Source: Aromatoleum diolicum (GTDB taxonomy: Bacteria > Pseudomonadota > Gammaproteobacteria > Burkholderiales > Rhodocyclaceae). Taken from it: a DNA stretch of 40,881 nt. Each line of letters begins with the position of its first letter. The stretch's first letter is position 1. Below, in pieces: positions 20,039 through 28,820 of the stretch. The stretch covers positions 1 to 40,881 of the forward strand of contig NZ_WTVQ01000045.1 of the NCBI RefSeq assembly GCF_012910955.1. Reading direction: 5' to 3'. Made by a program: the position numbers and the translations under genes. A model generated the notes under the pieces. It searched no databases. It saw only the letters and a list, made by a program, of their open reading frames with translations, and was not told where the DNA came from.

Positions 20039-22735
20039 ATGGATATCTGGTGCGCGAATGTCGAGGACGTGCTGCTCGGACTCAAGAGTGGGGCCGATGG
20101 ATTGAGTTCGGCTGAAGCCCGGCGGCGCCTTGCAGCATTCGGCGAGAACCGTGTGCAGGAACACCGCCGCGAGCCGCTTGCGTGGCGCTTCGGGCGTGAA
20201 TTCACGCATTTCTTCGCGATCGTCCTGTGGGTCGCGGCGGCGCTCGCGATCGTCGCCGATCAATTCGACCCCGGACAGGGGATGGCGCCGCTGGCGGTCG
20301 CGATCGTCGGCGTCATCTTCGTCAACGGCTGTTTTTCATTCTGGCAGGCTTACCGCGCCGAGCGGGCGATTGCGGCGCTGACTGCGCTGTTGCCGCAGCG
20401 GGCGAATGTGTGGCGTGATGGTGCCGTGCTCAGCCTGCTCGCGACGCAACTGGTGCCGGGTGATGTCGTGTTGCTCGAAGCGGGCGACAACGTGCCGGCC
20501 GATTGCCGGCTGATCGAGGCGCTCGGCCTGCGCGTCAACAACGCGACGGTGACCGGCGAATCCCGCCCGGCGAGCCGCGTCGCCGATGCGGTCGAGGCCT
20601 CCGGCGCGATCGAAGCACGCAACCTGTTGCTGGCCGGCACGTCGGTCGTGGCGGGGCGCGGGCGGGCGGTGGTGTTTGCCATCGGCATGCGGACGGAGTT
20701 CGGGCGCATTGCGCATCTAACCCAGCATACCGAGGAGCGGCCGTCGCCGCTGACCATCGAGATTGCGCGCCTGTCCCGTCTTATTTCTGTCGCAGCCACG
20801 GTGCTGGGGGTGATCGTCTTTCTTCTCGGGAGAGCGATCGGGGTGCCATTCTGGGAAAGCGCCCTCTTCGCCGTAGGCATCATCGTTGCGAATGTGCCGG
20901 AAGGGCTGCTGCCGACCGTGACCTTGTCCCTGGCAATGGCGACGCAGCGCATGGCCCGTCGCAAAGCGCTGGTGCGCCATCTGCAGGCGGTCGAAGCACT
21001 GGGTGCGACGACCGTGATCTGCACCGACAAGACGGGAACGCTGACCGAGAACCGGATGCGCGTGGTGAGCCTGCTGGTTGCCGGGGCGGCGTGCGATCCT
21101 GTCCCGCCCACGGATCACATGCCCAGTCCGTCGCCGCCGATGGCGGATCTGCTGAGGGTGGCCGCCGGCTGCCACGGTCTCAGGGCGGATCCCGCGGCGC
21201 AGGGCGGATGGGCCGGAGATCCGATGGAGGTCGCCCTGGCTGAATGCGCGGCGCGCTGGGGGGTACGCGAGTTGGGGGAACGGCTCGCGGAACTGCCCTT
21301 TGAAACCGGTCGCAACCGCATGTCCGTGGCCGTGCAAACCGCGGACGGTCCGGTGCTGCTGTGCAAAGGCGCCCCCGAGCTCATTGTGCAGCGATGTGTG
21401 GCGCAACGCGGCGCCGATGGCGAAACGCTCGCGCTCGATGCGGTGGCGATTCGTGCCGGCCTGGACGCGATGGCGCGACGCGGCCTGCGGGTGATCGCGC
21501 TGGCGAGCCGTGCACTGGCGCCAGGCGAGACGGTGGCGGACGACAATGCCGAACGCGACCTGATCCTCGAGGGGCTCGCCGGCATCGAGGACCCGCCACG
21601 GGCGGACGTGCGCGAGGCGGTGGCGCGCTGCCATGAGGCCGGCATCCGCGTGATCATGGTCACCGGCGATCATCCGGCAACGGCGATCGCGATCGGTCGC
21701 GAGGTCGGGCTGACTGGTGAGGCGACGCGGGTGCTGCGTGGCGAAAACATCGCACGCATGACGACGGCCCAGTTGGCGCTGGCGCTGGAGAGCCCGCACC
21801 TGATCTGCGCGCGCGTCTCCGCCGAGCACAAACTGCGCGTGGTGCAGGCCTTGCAGGCGCGTGGAGAAATCGTCGCCGTCACCGGAGACGGGGTGAACGA
21901 TGCACCCGCGCTGCGCGCCGCGGATATCGGCATCGCTATGGGAAAGTCGGGCACCGACGTCGCCAAGGAGGCGGCCGACATGGTGCTGCTCGACGATCAC
22001 TTCGCGACCATCGTCAATGCGGTGGAAGAGGGCCGCGCGGTGTTCGAGAACCTGCGCAAGTTCCTCACCTACATCCTCACGTCGAACATTCCGGAAATCG
22101 TGCCCTATCTGGCCTTCGTGCTGTTCCGGGTGCCCTTGCCGCTGACCATCATCCAGATCCTCGCGGTCGATCTTGGCACCGACATGCTGCCGGCGCTGGC
22201 GCTCGGGGCCGAGGCGCCGCGTCCCGGCATCATGAGCCAGCCGCCGCGGGCGCGCAGGGAGCGGCTTGTCGACGGCGCACTGGTGGCAAGAGCCTATCTG
22301 TTTCTCGGGGTGCTCGAGGCGGCGGCCGCGCTGACGATCTACTTCGGCGTGCTGGGGACCGGCGGATGGCATTGGGGCGAGCCGCTCGGCGGGCTCGATC
22401 CCCTGTATCGTCAGGCAACGACCGCCTGCCTGGCGACGATCGTGGTGATGCAAGTGGCCAATCTCTTCTTGTGCCGCGATCCGCGCCGCCCGGTCTGGCC
22501 GCTGGGCCTAGCGGCCAATCCCTTGCTGCTTTGGGGGCTGGGTTTCGAACTCGTCCTGATCGCCGCGATCGTGTATCTGCCGGTTGGCAACCAGCTGTTC
22601 GGAACGGCGCCGCTGCCAGCGGAGGTCTGGTTGCAGATGTTGCCGCTGGTCCTGCTGATGATCGTGATCGAGGAAAGCCGCAAGGCCTGGGTGCGGCGCC
22701 GCATCGCACGCCGCGCGGAAATCACGGGCGGCTGA
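20039..22735 (+). CDS. P-type cation ATPase resembling the Na,K-ATPase class (type II)
   Basis: An 898-residue inner-membrane pump. An N-terminal cation-ATPase domain is followed by TGES (172-175), the phosphorylation motif DKTGTLT (D330), TGDHPAT (542-548) and GDGVNDAPA (616-624). The M4 motif VANVPEGLLPTVTL, M5 motif YILTSNIPEIVPY and M6 motif AVDLGTDMLPALAL are those of Na,K- and H,K-ATPases; bacterial Ca-pumps usually have VAAIPEGLP. The acidic ion-site residues (E288, N683, E686, D711, D715) are in place. The transported ion is not certain. ATG 20039 begins the conserved N-terminus; an in-frame ATG at 20006 is less likely. No beta subunit is visible. The gene diverges from the DUF2384 gene. 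Confidence 0.9.
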   Translation: MDIWCANVEDVLLGLKSGADGLSSAEARRRLAAFGENRVQEHRREPLAWRFGREFTHFFAIVLWVAAALAIVADQFDPGQGMAPLAVAIVGVIFVNGCFSFWQAYRAERAIAALTALLPQRANVWRDGAVLSLLATQLVPGDVVLLEAGDNVPADCRLIEALGLRVNNATVTGESRPASRVADAVEASGAIEARNLLLAGTSVVAGRGRAVVFAIGMRTEFGRIAHLTQHTEERPSPLTIEIARLSRLISVAATVLGVIVFLLGRAIGVPFWESALFAVGIIVANVPEGLLPTVTLSLAMATQRMARRKALVRHLQAVEALGATTVICTDKTGTLTENRMRVVSLLVAGAACDPVPPTDHMPSPSPPMADLLRVAAGCHGLRADPAAQGGWAGDPMEVALAECAARWGVRELGERLAELPFETGRNRMSVAVQTADGPVLLCKGAPELIVQRCVAQRGADGETLALDAVAIRAGLDAMARRGLRVIALASRALAPGETVADDNAERDLILEGLAGIEDPPRADVREAVARCHEAGIRVIMVTGDHPATAIAIGREVGLTGEATRVLRGENIARMTTAQLALALESPHLICARVSAEHKLRVVQALQARGEIVAVTGDGVNDAPALRAADIGIAMGKSGTDVAKEAADMVLLDDHFATIVNAVEEGRAVFENLRKFLTYILTSNIPEIVPYLAFVLFRVPLPLTIIQILAVDLGTDMLPALALGAEAPRPGIMSQPPRARRERLVDGALVARAYLFLGVLEAAAALTIYFGVLGTGGWHWGEPLGGLDPLYRQATTACLATIVVMQVANLFLCRDPRRPVWPLGLAANPLLLWGLGFELVLIAAIVYLPVGNQLFGTAPLPAEVWLQMLPLVLLMIVIEESRKAWVRRRIARRAEITGG

Positions 22736-22741
22736 CTTGCC

Positions 22742-22803
22742 CTGCAGGAGCGCCTTCAGCCGCGAACCGGTCGTGCCGCGGGCGTATGTATTTTCGCGGC
22801 TAC
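22742..22803. repeat. REP-like palindromic element
   Basis: TGCAGGAGCGCCTTCAGCCG followed by CGAA resembles the head of the dispersed REP elements of pseudomonads and related bacteria (GTAGGAGCGGCTTCAGCCGC type). AGCCGCGAA (22758-22766) pairs perfectly with TTCGCGGCT (22793-22801) across a 26-nt loop. It lies between two convergent genes and touches the stop codon of the phosphoribosyltransferase, so it may also end transcription. Only one copy was noticed in this window. Confidence 0.6.
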
Positions 22804-23456
22804 GGGGTGGGGGGATGGCCTGCCGGGCGCCGATAATCGCGCAACAGGCTCAAGGCCGCCTCGTCCTCCACCTGCTCGAAGTCGGCGTAATACGCGCTGA
22901 TGCCGCCCATGAAGGCGGGTGCCACCAGGCATTCCAGCGCGTCGCAATGATGGCGGAGCGTCGCGATGGTTTCGGGCGGTGCAATCGGCACGGCGACGAT
23001 CAGCTCGTGTGGCTGCTTGGCGCGGATGACGTGAAGCGCCGCGAGCATCGTTGCCCCGGTCGCAATGCCGTCGTCGGTGACGATGACGGAACGTCCGCTT
23101 ACCTCGGCCGGCGGGCGCAGCGCACGGAAGCGCTGCTTGCGACGTTCGATTTCCGCGATCTGGTGCGCGCGTTCGTGCTCCAGGTACTCCTCATTGAAGC
23201 CCATCACGCCCGTCGCGAAATCGGCGAGATACTCTTCGCCGTCTTCGCCTATCGCCCCGATCGCTAGTTCCGGCTGGTAGGGTGCGCGTAGCTTGCGTGC
23301 GAGCACGACGTCGAGTTCGGCGCCCAGTTCGCGCGCCAGTACCGCACCCGTCACGACGCCGCCACGCGGAATCGCAAGCACCAGCGGATCCTTGAATTCA
23401 CGCCCTTTGAGCCGTTGGGCGAGCTGTTGCGCGGCATCTTCGCGATCCCTGAACAT
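22800..23456 (-). CDS. Phosphoribosyltransferase-family protein
   Basis: A 218-residue type I phosphoribosyltransferase fold protein. The PRPP-binding loop is SVIVTDDGIATGATM, and the N-terminal AIPRGGVVTGAVLA is typical of the COG1926-type group of unknown substrate. A helical insert with HERAHQIAEIERRKQRF sits in the middle. Start ATG 23456 was preferred because GGAGA lies 5 bp upstream; two in-frame starts (ATG 23468, TTG 23474) lie just before it. The gene is convergent with the P-type ATPase and separate from the oxidase-like genes upstream. The substrate cannot be named from sequence. Confidence 0.88.
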   Translation of the reverse strand: MFRDREDAAQQLAQRLKGREFKDPLVLAIPRGGVVTGAVLARELGAELDVVLARKLRAPYQPELAIGAIGEDGEEYLADFATGVMGFNEEYLEHERAHQIAEIERRKQRFRALRPPAEVSGRSVIVTDDGIATGATMLAALHVIRAKQPHELIVAVPIAPPETIATLRHHCDALECLVAPAFMGGISAYYADFEQVEDEAALSLLRDYRRPAGHPPTP

Positions 23457-23590
23457 TTCCGTCTCCATGCGCAAGCGCGGATGATCGGCACGCCGGGAAC
23501 ACGCTCCCGCGTGCCTCGCGCGTCAATCCATTTCAAATATGGTGGATGTTGCCGGAAACGCAAGGACGGACGGATCGGACCTGTTCGCCG

Positions 23591-23881
23591 CTAGACAAGT
23601 GCGCCGGTCAGACGCGCGAGCGAGGGGCCGAACAGGCTGGTGAGAATTACCAGCAGCGGCATGCCGTAGCAAAACGCGTACATCAGCTGCCGGATGCGGC
23701 GCGATGCGGTTCCGAGTTCCATGAAGTATGCGCAGACGATGCGTACCTTGATGCCCATGACCGCCGCGACGACGAGCGTCACGCCGAAACCGGGTTCGAT
23801 TGCACCGCCCAGGCCGGCGCCGCTGACGCTCAGCAGCACCAGCATCACCCATGCGAAATCGAGCTTGCGAATGTCGTTCAT
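23591..23881 (-). CDS. Cytochrome c oxidase subunit IV-family protein (NorF-like)
   Basis: A 96-residue membrane protein with three predicted helices (about 10-30, 33-53, 65-90) and the family feature VMGIKVRIVCAYFMELG. Members of the prokaryotic COX4 family accompany haem-copper oxidases or, as NorF, nitric oxide reductase. It follows the NorE-like gene by 16 bp and has a GGAGAG ribosome site. No norC, norB or oxidase catalytic subunit is present, so its partner is elsewhere or unknown. Confidence 0.85.
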   Translation of the reverse strand: MNDIRKLDFAWVMLVLLSVSGAGLGGAIEPGFGVTLVVAAVMGIKVRIVCAYFMELGTASRRIRQLMYAFCYGMPLLVILTSLFGPSLARLTGALV

Positions 23882-23897
23882 GATGTCGCTCTCCGTT

Positions 23898-24491
23898 TCA
23901 GCGCAGCACGTAGAACAGCGGAAAGATCATCAGCCAGATGATATCGGTCGTGTGCCAGTAGCACGCGAAGGCTTCCAGCCCGTCGTGTTCCGCGGCGGTG
24001 TAACTGCCGGCGCCAGTGCGCACCATCACCCAGAGCAGGCCGAGCAGGCCCCAGAAGACGTGCACGAGGTGATTGAAGGTCAGGTAGTAGTACGTCACGA
24101 AGAACACCCCGGCGTCGCCGTCGAGCCCGTGAGCAAGGTTCCAGCGCACTTCGAAGAACTTGATCATCGGGTAGCCGGCACCGAATACGAAGGCGGCCAA
24201 CAGCCAGCGCAGGCAGGCCTGCCGGTTCGCCACGCGCATCGCCGCGAGTCCGCGTGCGACACAGAAGCCGCTCGTGACCAGCAGCACCGTGTAGGCGGTT
24301 CCCGCCGCGAGAGAGAGTTGCGATGGCCCGGCGGTGAAACTGTCGGGGTGATGCGCCCGCGCGATGAAATACACGAGGAACATCAAGGCAAATTCGGTGA
24401 CTTCGCAGTAGATTCCGACCCAGATGGCCTTGTTGCCGGGGATGCGGCCGAGTGTGGCGGGGCGCAGCGGGAGCGTGGCGGCGAGATTCAC
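23898..24491 (-). CDS. Cytochrome c oxidase subunit III-family protein (NorE-like)
   Basis: A 197-residue membrane protein with about five helices. RIPGNKAIWVGIYCEVTEFA at the first helix, YYYLTFNHLVHVFWG in the middle and CYWHTTDIIWLMIFPLFYVL at the end mark the subunit III family and its NorE branch. NorE supports nitric oxide reductase activity in denitrifiers but is not catalytic (known for the family). The start is a GTG at 24491: a TAG lies five codons upstream in frame and no ATG is available nearby. The ribosome site is weak. Probably transcribed with the NorF-like gene, divergent from a MocR-type regulator. Confidence 0.88.
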   Translation of the reverse strand: MNLAATLPLRPATLGRIPGNKAIWVGIYCEVTEFALMFLVYFIARAHHPDSFTAGPSQLSLAAGTAYTVLLVTSGFCVARGLAAMRVANRQACLRWLLAAFVFGAGYPMIKFFEVRWNLAHGLDGDAGVFFVTYYYLTFNHLVHVFWGLLGLLWVMVRTGAGSYTAAEHDGLEAFACYWHTTDIIWLMIFPLFYVLR

Positions 24492-24722
24492 GATGGGAAC
24501 CTATGCAGGACAGGGATCGAAGATCGGCGCGGGCCGCGACGCATTTGCCCGTTGCGGTCAATGACACGATTGTCCCGCCGTTCGCGCATCGCCGACAGCT
24601 ACAGTGTGTGCCTTATCCGACCGGAACAGAACTTGACGGAACAGTCGTGCCGCAACGCGGTGAAGGTGACGCTTTGACTTGAGGGTGCAGCGGATGGCGT
24701 GGCAGTTGGCGAGGAAGACGGA

Positions 24723-26135
24723 ATGAAGCTTTATGAGCGCCTGACGCTCGATATCGAGCAACGCATCCGCGAAGGCGTGCTGCGTGCCGGGGAGCGTCTG
24801 CCATCCGTACGACAGTCCTGTACGGCGAACCGGCTCAGTCCGTCGACGGTGCTGAAGGCGTATTACCTGCTGGAGAGCCGCGGGCTGATCGAAGCGCGGC
24901 CGAAATCCGGCTATTACGTCCGCCCGCGTCTGCGACAGCCGCTGCCGGAGCCGGAGATCACGCAGCCGGTGGGGCTCTCGACCGAACTCAACGTCAGCGA
25001 TTTCATCTTTGAGATCCTCGAATCGGTGAAGGATCCGGCAGTCGTGCCGCTGGGATCGAGCTTCGCGAGCCCGTACCTGTATCCGCTTGCGAAGCTTGGG
25101 CGCTTTCTCGCGGCGGCCGCGCGCAACATGGACCCGCGCGCGACCGTCACCGACCTGCCGCCGGGCAACGAGGAGCTGCGCCGCCAGATCGCGCTGCGCT
25201 ACCTGACCGGTGGCGTCGCGCTGCAACCGGGCGAGATTGTCATCACTTCCGGTGCGATGGAGGCGCTCAATCTGTGCCTGCAGGCGCTCACGCGACCCGG
25301 CGACCTGATCGCGATCGAGTCACCGACTTTCTACGCCGGGCTGCAGGCGATCGAGCGGCTGGGGTTGCGCGTCATCGAGATTCCGACGCACCCGCGCGAC
25401 GGCGTGAGCATCCCGGCGCTTGCCGACGCGCTGCGCCATCACCCGGTCAAGGCCTGCCTGCTGATGCTGAACTTCCAGAACCCGATGGGCGCGCTGGTGC
25501 CGGACGACAACCGCCGCGCGCTGATCGAACTGCTGCGGCGGCACGAGGTACCGCTGATCGAGGACGACACTTACGCCGAGCTGTACTTCGGCAAGCAGGC
25601 GCCGCTTGCGGCGAAGGCGCTCGATACGAGCGGGTTGGTGCTGCACGTGTCGAGTTTCTCGAAAAGCCTTGCGCCCGGTTACCGGGTGGGCTGGGTCGCG
25701 GCGGGGCGTTTCGCACGGCAAATCCAGCGGCTGAAGCTGTCGACCAGCCTCGCGACGACGATACCGGTACAGATCGCGCTCGCGGACTTCCTCCGCGAAG
25801 GGGCCTTCGACACCCATCTGCGACGGCTGCGCGCGGCGCTCGAGGTGCAGGAGGCTGCGATGGCCGCGGCGATCGAGCGCCATTTCCCGCCCGGCACCCG
25901 GCTCGCCCGGCCGCGCGGCGGCTATCTGGTGTGGGTCGAACTGCCGCCGTCGGTGGATGTGCTGGCCCTTCACCGGCTGGCGCTGGCACAGGGGATCAGC
26001 ATCGCACCGGGGCCGATCTTTTCGGCCAAACGTGAATACCGCAACTGCATCCGGCTGAATTTCGGCCATCCGTGGAGCGAGGATTTCGAGCGCGCGATCG
26101 CGACGCTCGGCCTGATGATTGCCGCGCTGGTGTGA
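24723..26135 (+). CDS. MocR-type GntR/aminotransferase transcriptional regulator
   Basis: A 470-residue fusion of a GntR winged helix (about 1-70, with GERLPSVRQ and LSPSTVLKAYYLLESRGLI) and a class I aminotransferase fold (about 100-470). PLP-site residues are N253 (FQNPMG), D282 and Y284 (EDDTYAELYFG) and the Schiff-base lysine K314 (SFSKSLAPGYRVGW). Such proteins sense amino acids or PLP-related compounds and bind DNA rather than act as enzymes, though an aminotransferase role cannot be excluded. ATG 24723 follows GAGGAAGACGG. It diverges from the NorE/NorF-like genes, which are the first candidates for its target. Confidence 0.92.
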   Translation: MKLYERLTLDIEQRIREGVLRAGERLPSVRQSCTANRLSPSTVLKAYYLLESRGLIEARPKSGYYVRPRLRQPLPEPEITQPVGLSTELNVSDFIFEILESVKDPAVVPLGSSFASPYLYPLAKLGRFLAAAARNMDPRATVTDLPPGNEELRRQIALRYLTGGVALQPGEIVITSGAMEALNLCLQALTRPGDLIAIESPTFYAGLQAIERLGLRVIEIPTHPRDGVSIPALADALRHHPVKACLLMLNFQNPMGALVPDDNRRALIELLRRHEVPLIEDDTYAELYFGKQAPLAAKALDTSGLVLHVSSFSKSLAPGYRVGWVAAGRFARQIQRLKLSTSLATTIPVQIALADFLREGAFDTHLRRLRAALEVQEAAMAAAIERHFPPGTRLARPRGGYLVWVELPPSVDVLALHRLALAQGISIAPGPIFSAKREYRNCIRLNFGHPWSEDFERAIATLGLMIAALV

Positions 26136-26157
26136 GCCCGGCGTCGCACCCCGATCG

Positions 26158-26198
26158 ATCTGTTATGGTCGAAAATAGATTCTGCTGAATCTGTTATG
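26158..26198. promoter_or_regulatory. Direct repeats and palindrome upstream of ccoG (candidate operator)
   Basis: ATCTGTTATG occurs at 26158-26167 and again at 26189-26198, 31 bp apart. Between them and overlapping the second copy lies the perfect dyad AGATTC-TGCT-GAATCT (26177-26192). Repeats at about three helical turns suit a dimeric regulator. The MocR-type gene just upstream is a possible source. No operon promoter was identified with certainty. Confidence 0.4.
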
Positions 26199-26281
26199 CA
26201 GGTCGCCGCGGTGGTGTACTCGCCGCACTGCCCCGATCGCCATCAGCAAGGTGTGGCGCGGGCCGCAGCGAGGACGATTCC

Positions 26282-27730
26282 ATGCAGACGGCGGCAAACC
26301 GGGCCCAGGGGGCTCGCATCGAGTTATATCGCAAGACCGGCAAGATCCACCCGCGCAGCGTCACCGGCTCCTTCAATGGATGGCGCTGGGCGATGGTGTG
26401 GTTCACGCAGATCCTGTTCTACGGCGGCGCCTGGCTGAACTGGGGTGAGCGGCAGGCGCTGCTGTTCGACATCGCCGAACGCAAGTTCTATGTCTTCGGT
26501 CTGGTGCTGTGGCCGCAGGATGCGCTGCTCTTCGCGCTGCTGCTGATCATCGCCGCGACGGCACTGTTTCTCGTCACCGCGGTCGCCGGGCGGCTGTTCT
26601 GCGGCTTCGCGTGTCCGCAGACGGTATATACGTCGGTCTTCCGCTGGATCGAAACGCGCATCGAGGGCGATCACCTCGCGCGCCTGCGTCTCGACCAGTC
26701 CCCGCCGAGTGCGCGCAAGCTTGGCCTGAAGGGCGCGAAACATCTGGCCTGGCTCGCCATTGCAGGCTGGACCGGCATCACCTTCGTCGGCTACTTCACG
26801 CCGATCCGCGAACTGCTGACGAATCTCGGGCCCGGCGAACTCGGCCCGTGGGAAGGCTTCTGGGTGTTCTTCTACAGCCTGTTCACCTACGTGCAGGCCG
26901 GCTTCGCGCGCGAGATGGTGTGTCTGCACATGTGCCCGTATGCGCGCTTCCAGAGCGTGATGTTCGACCATGACACGGTGACCATCAGCTACGACGCCGC
27001 GCGCGGCGAACCGCGCGGGCGGCGGGGCGCGGCGAAATCCGCCACGCAAGCCCTTGCCGTGTCCGCCACGTCGACGGCGCGCGGCGACTGCGTCGACTGC
27101 ACGCTGTGCGTGCAGGTGTGCCCGACGGGCATCGACATCCGCGACGGGCTGCAATATCAGTGCATCAACTGCGGCCTGTGCGCCGATGCTTGCGACGACG
27201 TGATGGTGCGCGTCGGGTCGCCGACCGGGTTGATCCGCATGGCGTCCGAGCACGAACTCGCGATCGCGCCCGCAGCGCAGGTCGAGTCGCCGGCGCGATC
27301 CGCCTACCGCGGGGCACTGCGGCGTCCGCGCGCAGTCGCGTATGCGATCGCGCTGGCGGCCTTCTCAATCCTCGGTGCGTGGATGGTGGCGAATCGCCCG
27401 GCGCTGCGGGTCGACGTGCTGCGCGACCGCAACGCACTGCTGCGCGAGTCGGTGGACGGCAGCATCGAGAACGCCTACACGCTCAAGCTGATGAACCTGC
27501 GCGAAGCGCCGCGCGCGTTTCGCGTCGCGGTTGACGGGGCCGCAGGCGTTCGCATCATTGGTGATGACACATTCACCGTGGACGCGGGTCGCGTGCTGCC
27601 CGCGACGGTGACCGTTGCTGCTGCGCCTGCGGCGGAGCGTCGCGGCAGCCAGCCGATCCGCTTCCATATCGAGGCGCTCGACGACCCGGCCGCCGAGGTG
27701 ACCGAGCACAGCACCTTCCTGCTGCCCTGA
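26282..27730 (+). CDS. ccoG: Cytochrome c oxidase accessory protein CcoG (FixG/RdxA)
   Basis: A 482-residue inner-membrane iron-sulfur protein that in characterised bacteria reduces Cu(II) to Cu(I) for cbb3 oxidase assembly. The N-terminal half has membrane helices and the CGFACPQTVYT motif. REMVCLHMCPYARFQ follows, then two ferredoxin-type motifs, CVDCTLCVQVCPTGIDIRDG and CINCGLCADAC. The C-terminal 150 residues form the periplasmic IgG-like domain after another helix. ATG 26282 is the first start and begins the conserved region RIELYRKTGKIHPR after ten residues. No ccoNOPQ genes lie nearby, so ccoG is detached from the oxidase operon. Confidence 0.95.
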   Translation: MQTAANRAQGARIELYRKTGKIHPRSVTGSFNGWRWAMVWFTQILFYGGAWLNWGERQALLFDIAERKFYVFGLVLWPQDALLFALLLIIAATALFLVTAVAGRLFCGFACPQTVYTSVFRWIETRIEGDHLARLRLDQSPPSARKLGLKGAKHLAWLAIAGWTGITFVGYFTPIRELLTNLGPGELGPWEGFWVFFYSLFTYVQAGFAREMVCLHMCPYARFQSVMFDHDTVTISYDAARGEPRGRRGAAKSATQALAVSATSTARGDCVDCTLCVQVCPTGIDIRDGLQYQCINCGLCADACDDVMVRVGSPTGLIRMASEHELAIAPAAQVESPARSAYRGALRRPRAVAYAIALAAFSILGAWMVANRPALRVDVLRDRNALLRESVDGSIENAYTLKLMNLREAPRAFRVAVDGAAGVRIIGDDTFTVDAGRVLPATVTVAAAPAAERRGSQPIRFHIEALDDPAAEVTEHSTFLLP

Positions 27731-27773
27731 AACGCCCATCACGCCGGATACCCATGAGACCGGCCAGGTACTG

Positions 27774-28757
27774 CTATGAGCCGACGAGGCTGCGGCCATG
27801 CGGCGCGAGCAGATCCAGTACCGGCCCGGCCGGCACGATCCCGGTCGGATTGATCGTATGGTGACTGCGGTAGTAGTGCGCCTTGATGTGGGCGAAATCG
27901 ACGGTTGCCGCGACGCCCGGCCACTGGTACAGCTCGCGCGTCCAGGCCAACAGATTCGGATAGTCCATCAGCCGTCGCACGTTGCACTTGAAGTGTCCGT
28001 GGTACACCGCATCGAAGCGGATCAGCGTCGTGAATAGTCGCCAGTCCGTCTCGGTGATTCGTTCGCCGAGCAGGTAGCGATTGCTCGCGAGCCGTTCCTC
28101 GAGTTCGTCGAGCGTGCCGAACAGTGCCGTAACCGCGGCTTCGTATGCACTCTGCCCGGTTGCGAAGCCGGCGCGGTACACGCCGTTGTTGATCGTCTCG
28201 TAGATGCGCGCATTGAGCGCGTCGATCTGCGGCATCAGGTCGGCGGGCGCATAGTCGCCGGGTTTCGCGCCAAGGCCGTCGAAGGCCGTATTGAACATGC
28301 GGATGATATCCGCCGACTCGTTGCTGACGATCGTGTCGCGTTGCCTGTCCCACAGCACCGGCACGGTCACGCGGCCGGTGTAGGCGGGGTTGGCGCGGCG
28401 ATACAGTTCATGCAGATGGGCTGCGTGGTGCAGCGGATCGGCGACGACGCCGGGACCCGGCTCGAAGCTCCATCCCTGGTTACCCATGAAGGGATTGACG
28501 ACGGACACGCCAATCATCGGTTCGAGCCCTTTCAGCGCGCGGAAGATCAGCGTGCGGTGCGCCCACGGACACGCAAGCGACACGTACAGGTGATAGCGTC
28601 CGGCCTCTGCCGGAAAGCCGCCGGTGCCGCTTGGCCCCGGGCGCCCGTCCGCAGTGACCCAGTTGCGGAACTGCGCTTCGCCGCGCACGAAGGCTCCGCC
28701 CGTAGTGGCAGTGTCGTACCACTGATCGACCCAGTCACCTTTCACCAGTAGTCCCAC
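27774..28757 (-). CDS. Glutathionyl-hydroquinone reductase-like GST (YqjG/Xi class)
   Basis: A 327-residue glutathione S-transferase of the Xi class. The active-site cysteine is C63 in SLACPWAHR. The class-typical VPVLWDRQRDTIVSNESADI and the DWRLFTTLIRFDAVYHGHFK region are present. Enzymes of this class reduce glutathionyl-hydroquinones in the cytoplasm. The start is GTG 28757, with CGGAGA upstream; no ATG fits. It lies 63 bp after a DoxX gene. In E. coli the homologues yqjF and yqjG are also adjacent, so co-expression and a role with quinone-type compounds are likely. Confidence 0.93.
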   Translation of the reverse strand: MGLLVKGDWVDQWYDTATTGGAFVRGEAQFRNWVTADGRPGPSGTGGFPAEAGRYHLYVSLACPWAHRTLIFRALKGLEPMIGVSVVNPFMGNQGWSFEPGPGVVADPLHHAAHLHELYRRANPAYTGRVTVPVLWDRQRDTIVSNESADIIRMFNTAFDGLGAKPGDYAPADLMPQIDALNARIYETINNGVYRAGFATGQSAYEAAVTALFGTLDELEERLASNRYLLGERITETDWRLFTTLIRFDAVYHGHFKCNVRRLMDYPNLLAWTRELYQWPGVAATVDFAHIKAHYYRSHHTINPTGIVPAGPVLDLLAPHGRSLVGS

Positions 28758-28820
28758 TTTATTCTCCGTGCGATGGGGCGGGGAGGGCGTCTGCCCATCC
28801 CCGATCCTCAGTACGACCGC

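Noticed and set aside
20717-22453. A 578-codon minus-strand frame
   Set aside because: Antisense shadow of the P-type ATPase gene, whose motifs are complete.
24492-24722. FNR/DNR-type site before the NorE-like gene
   Set aside because: TTGCGGTCAATG and nearby half-sites do not fit TTGAT-N4-ATCAA with correct spacing.
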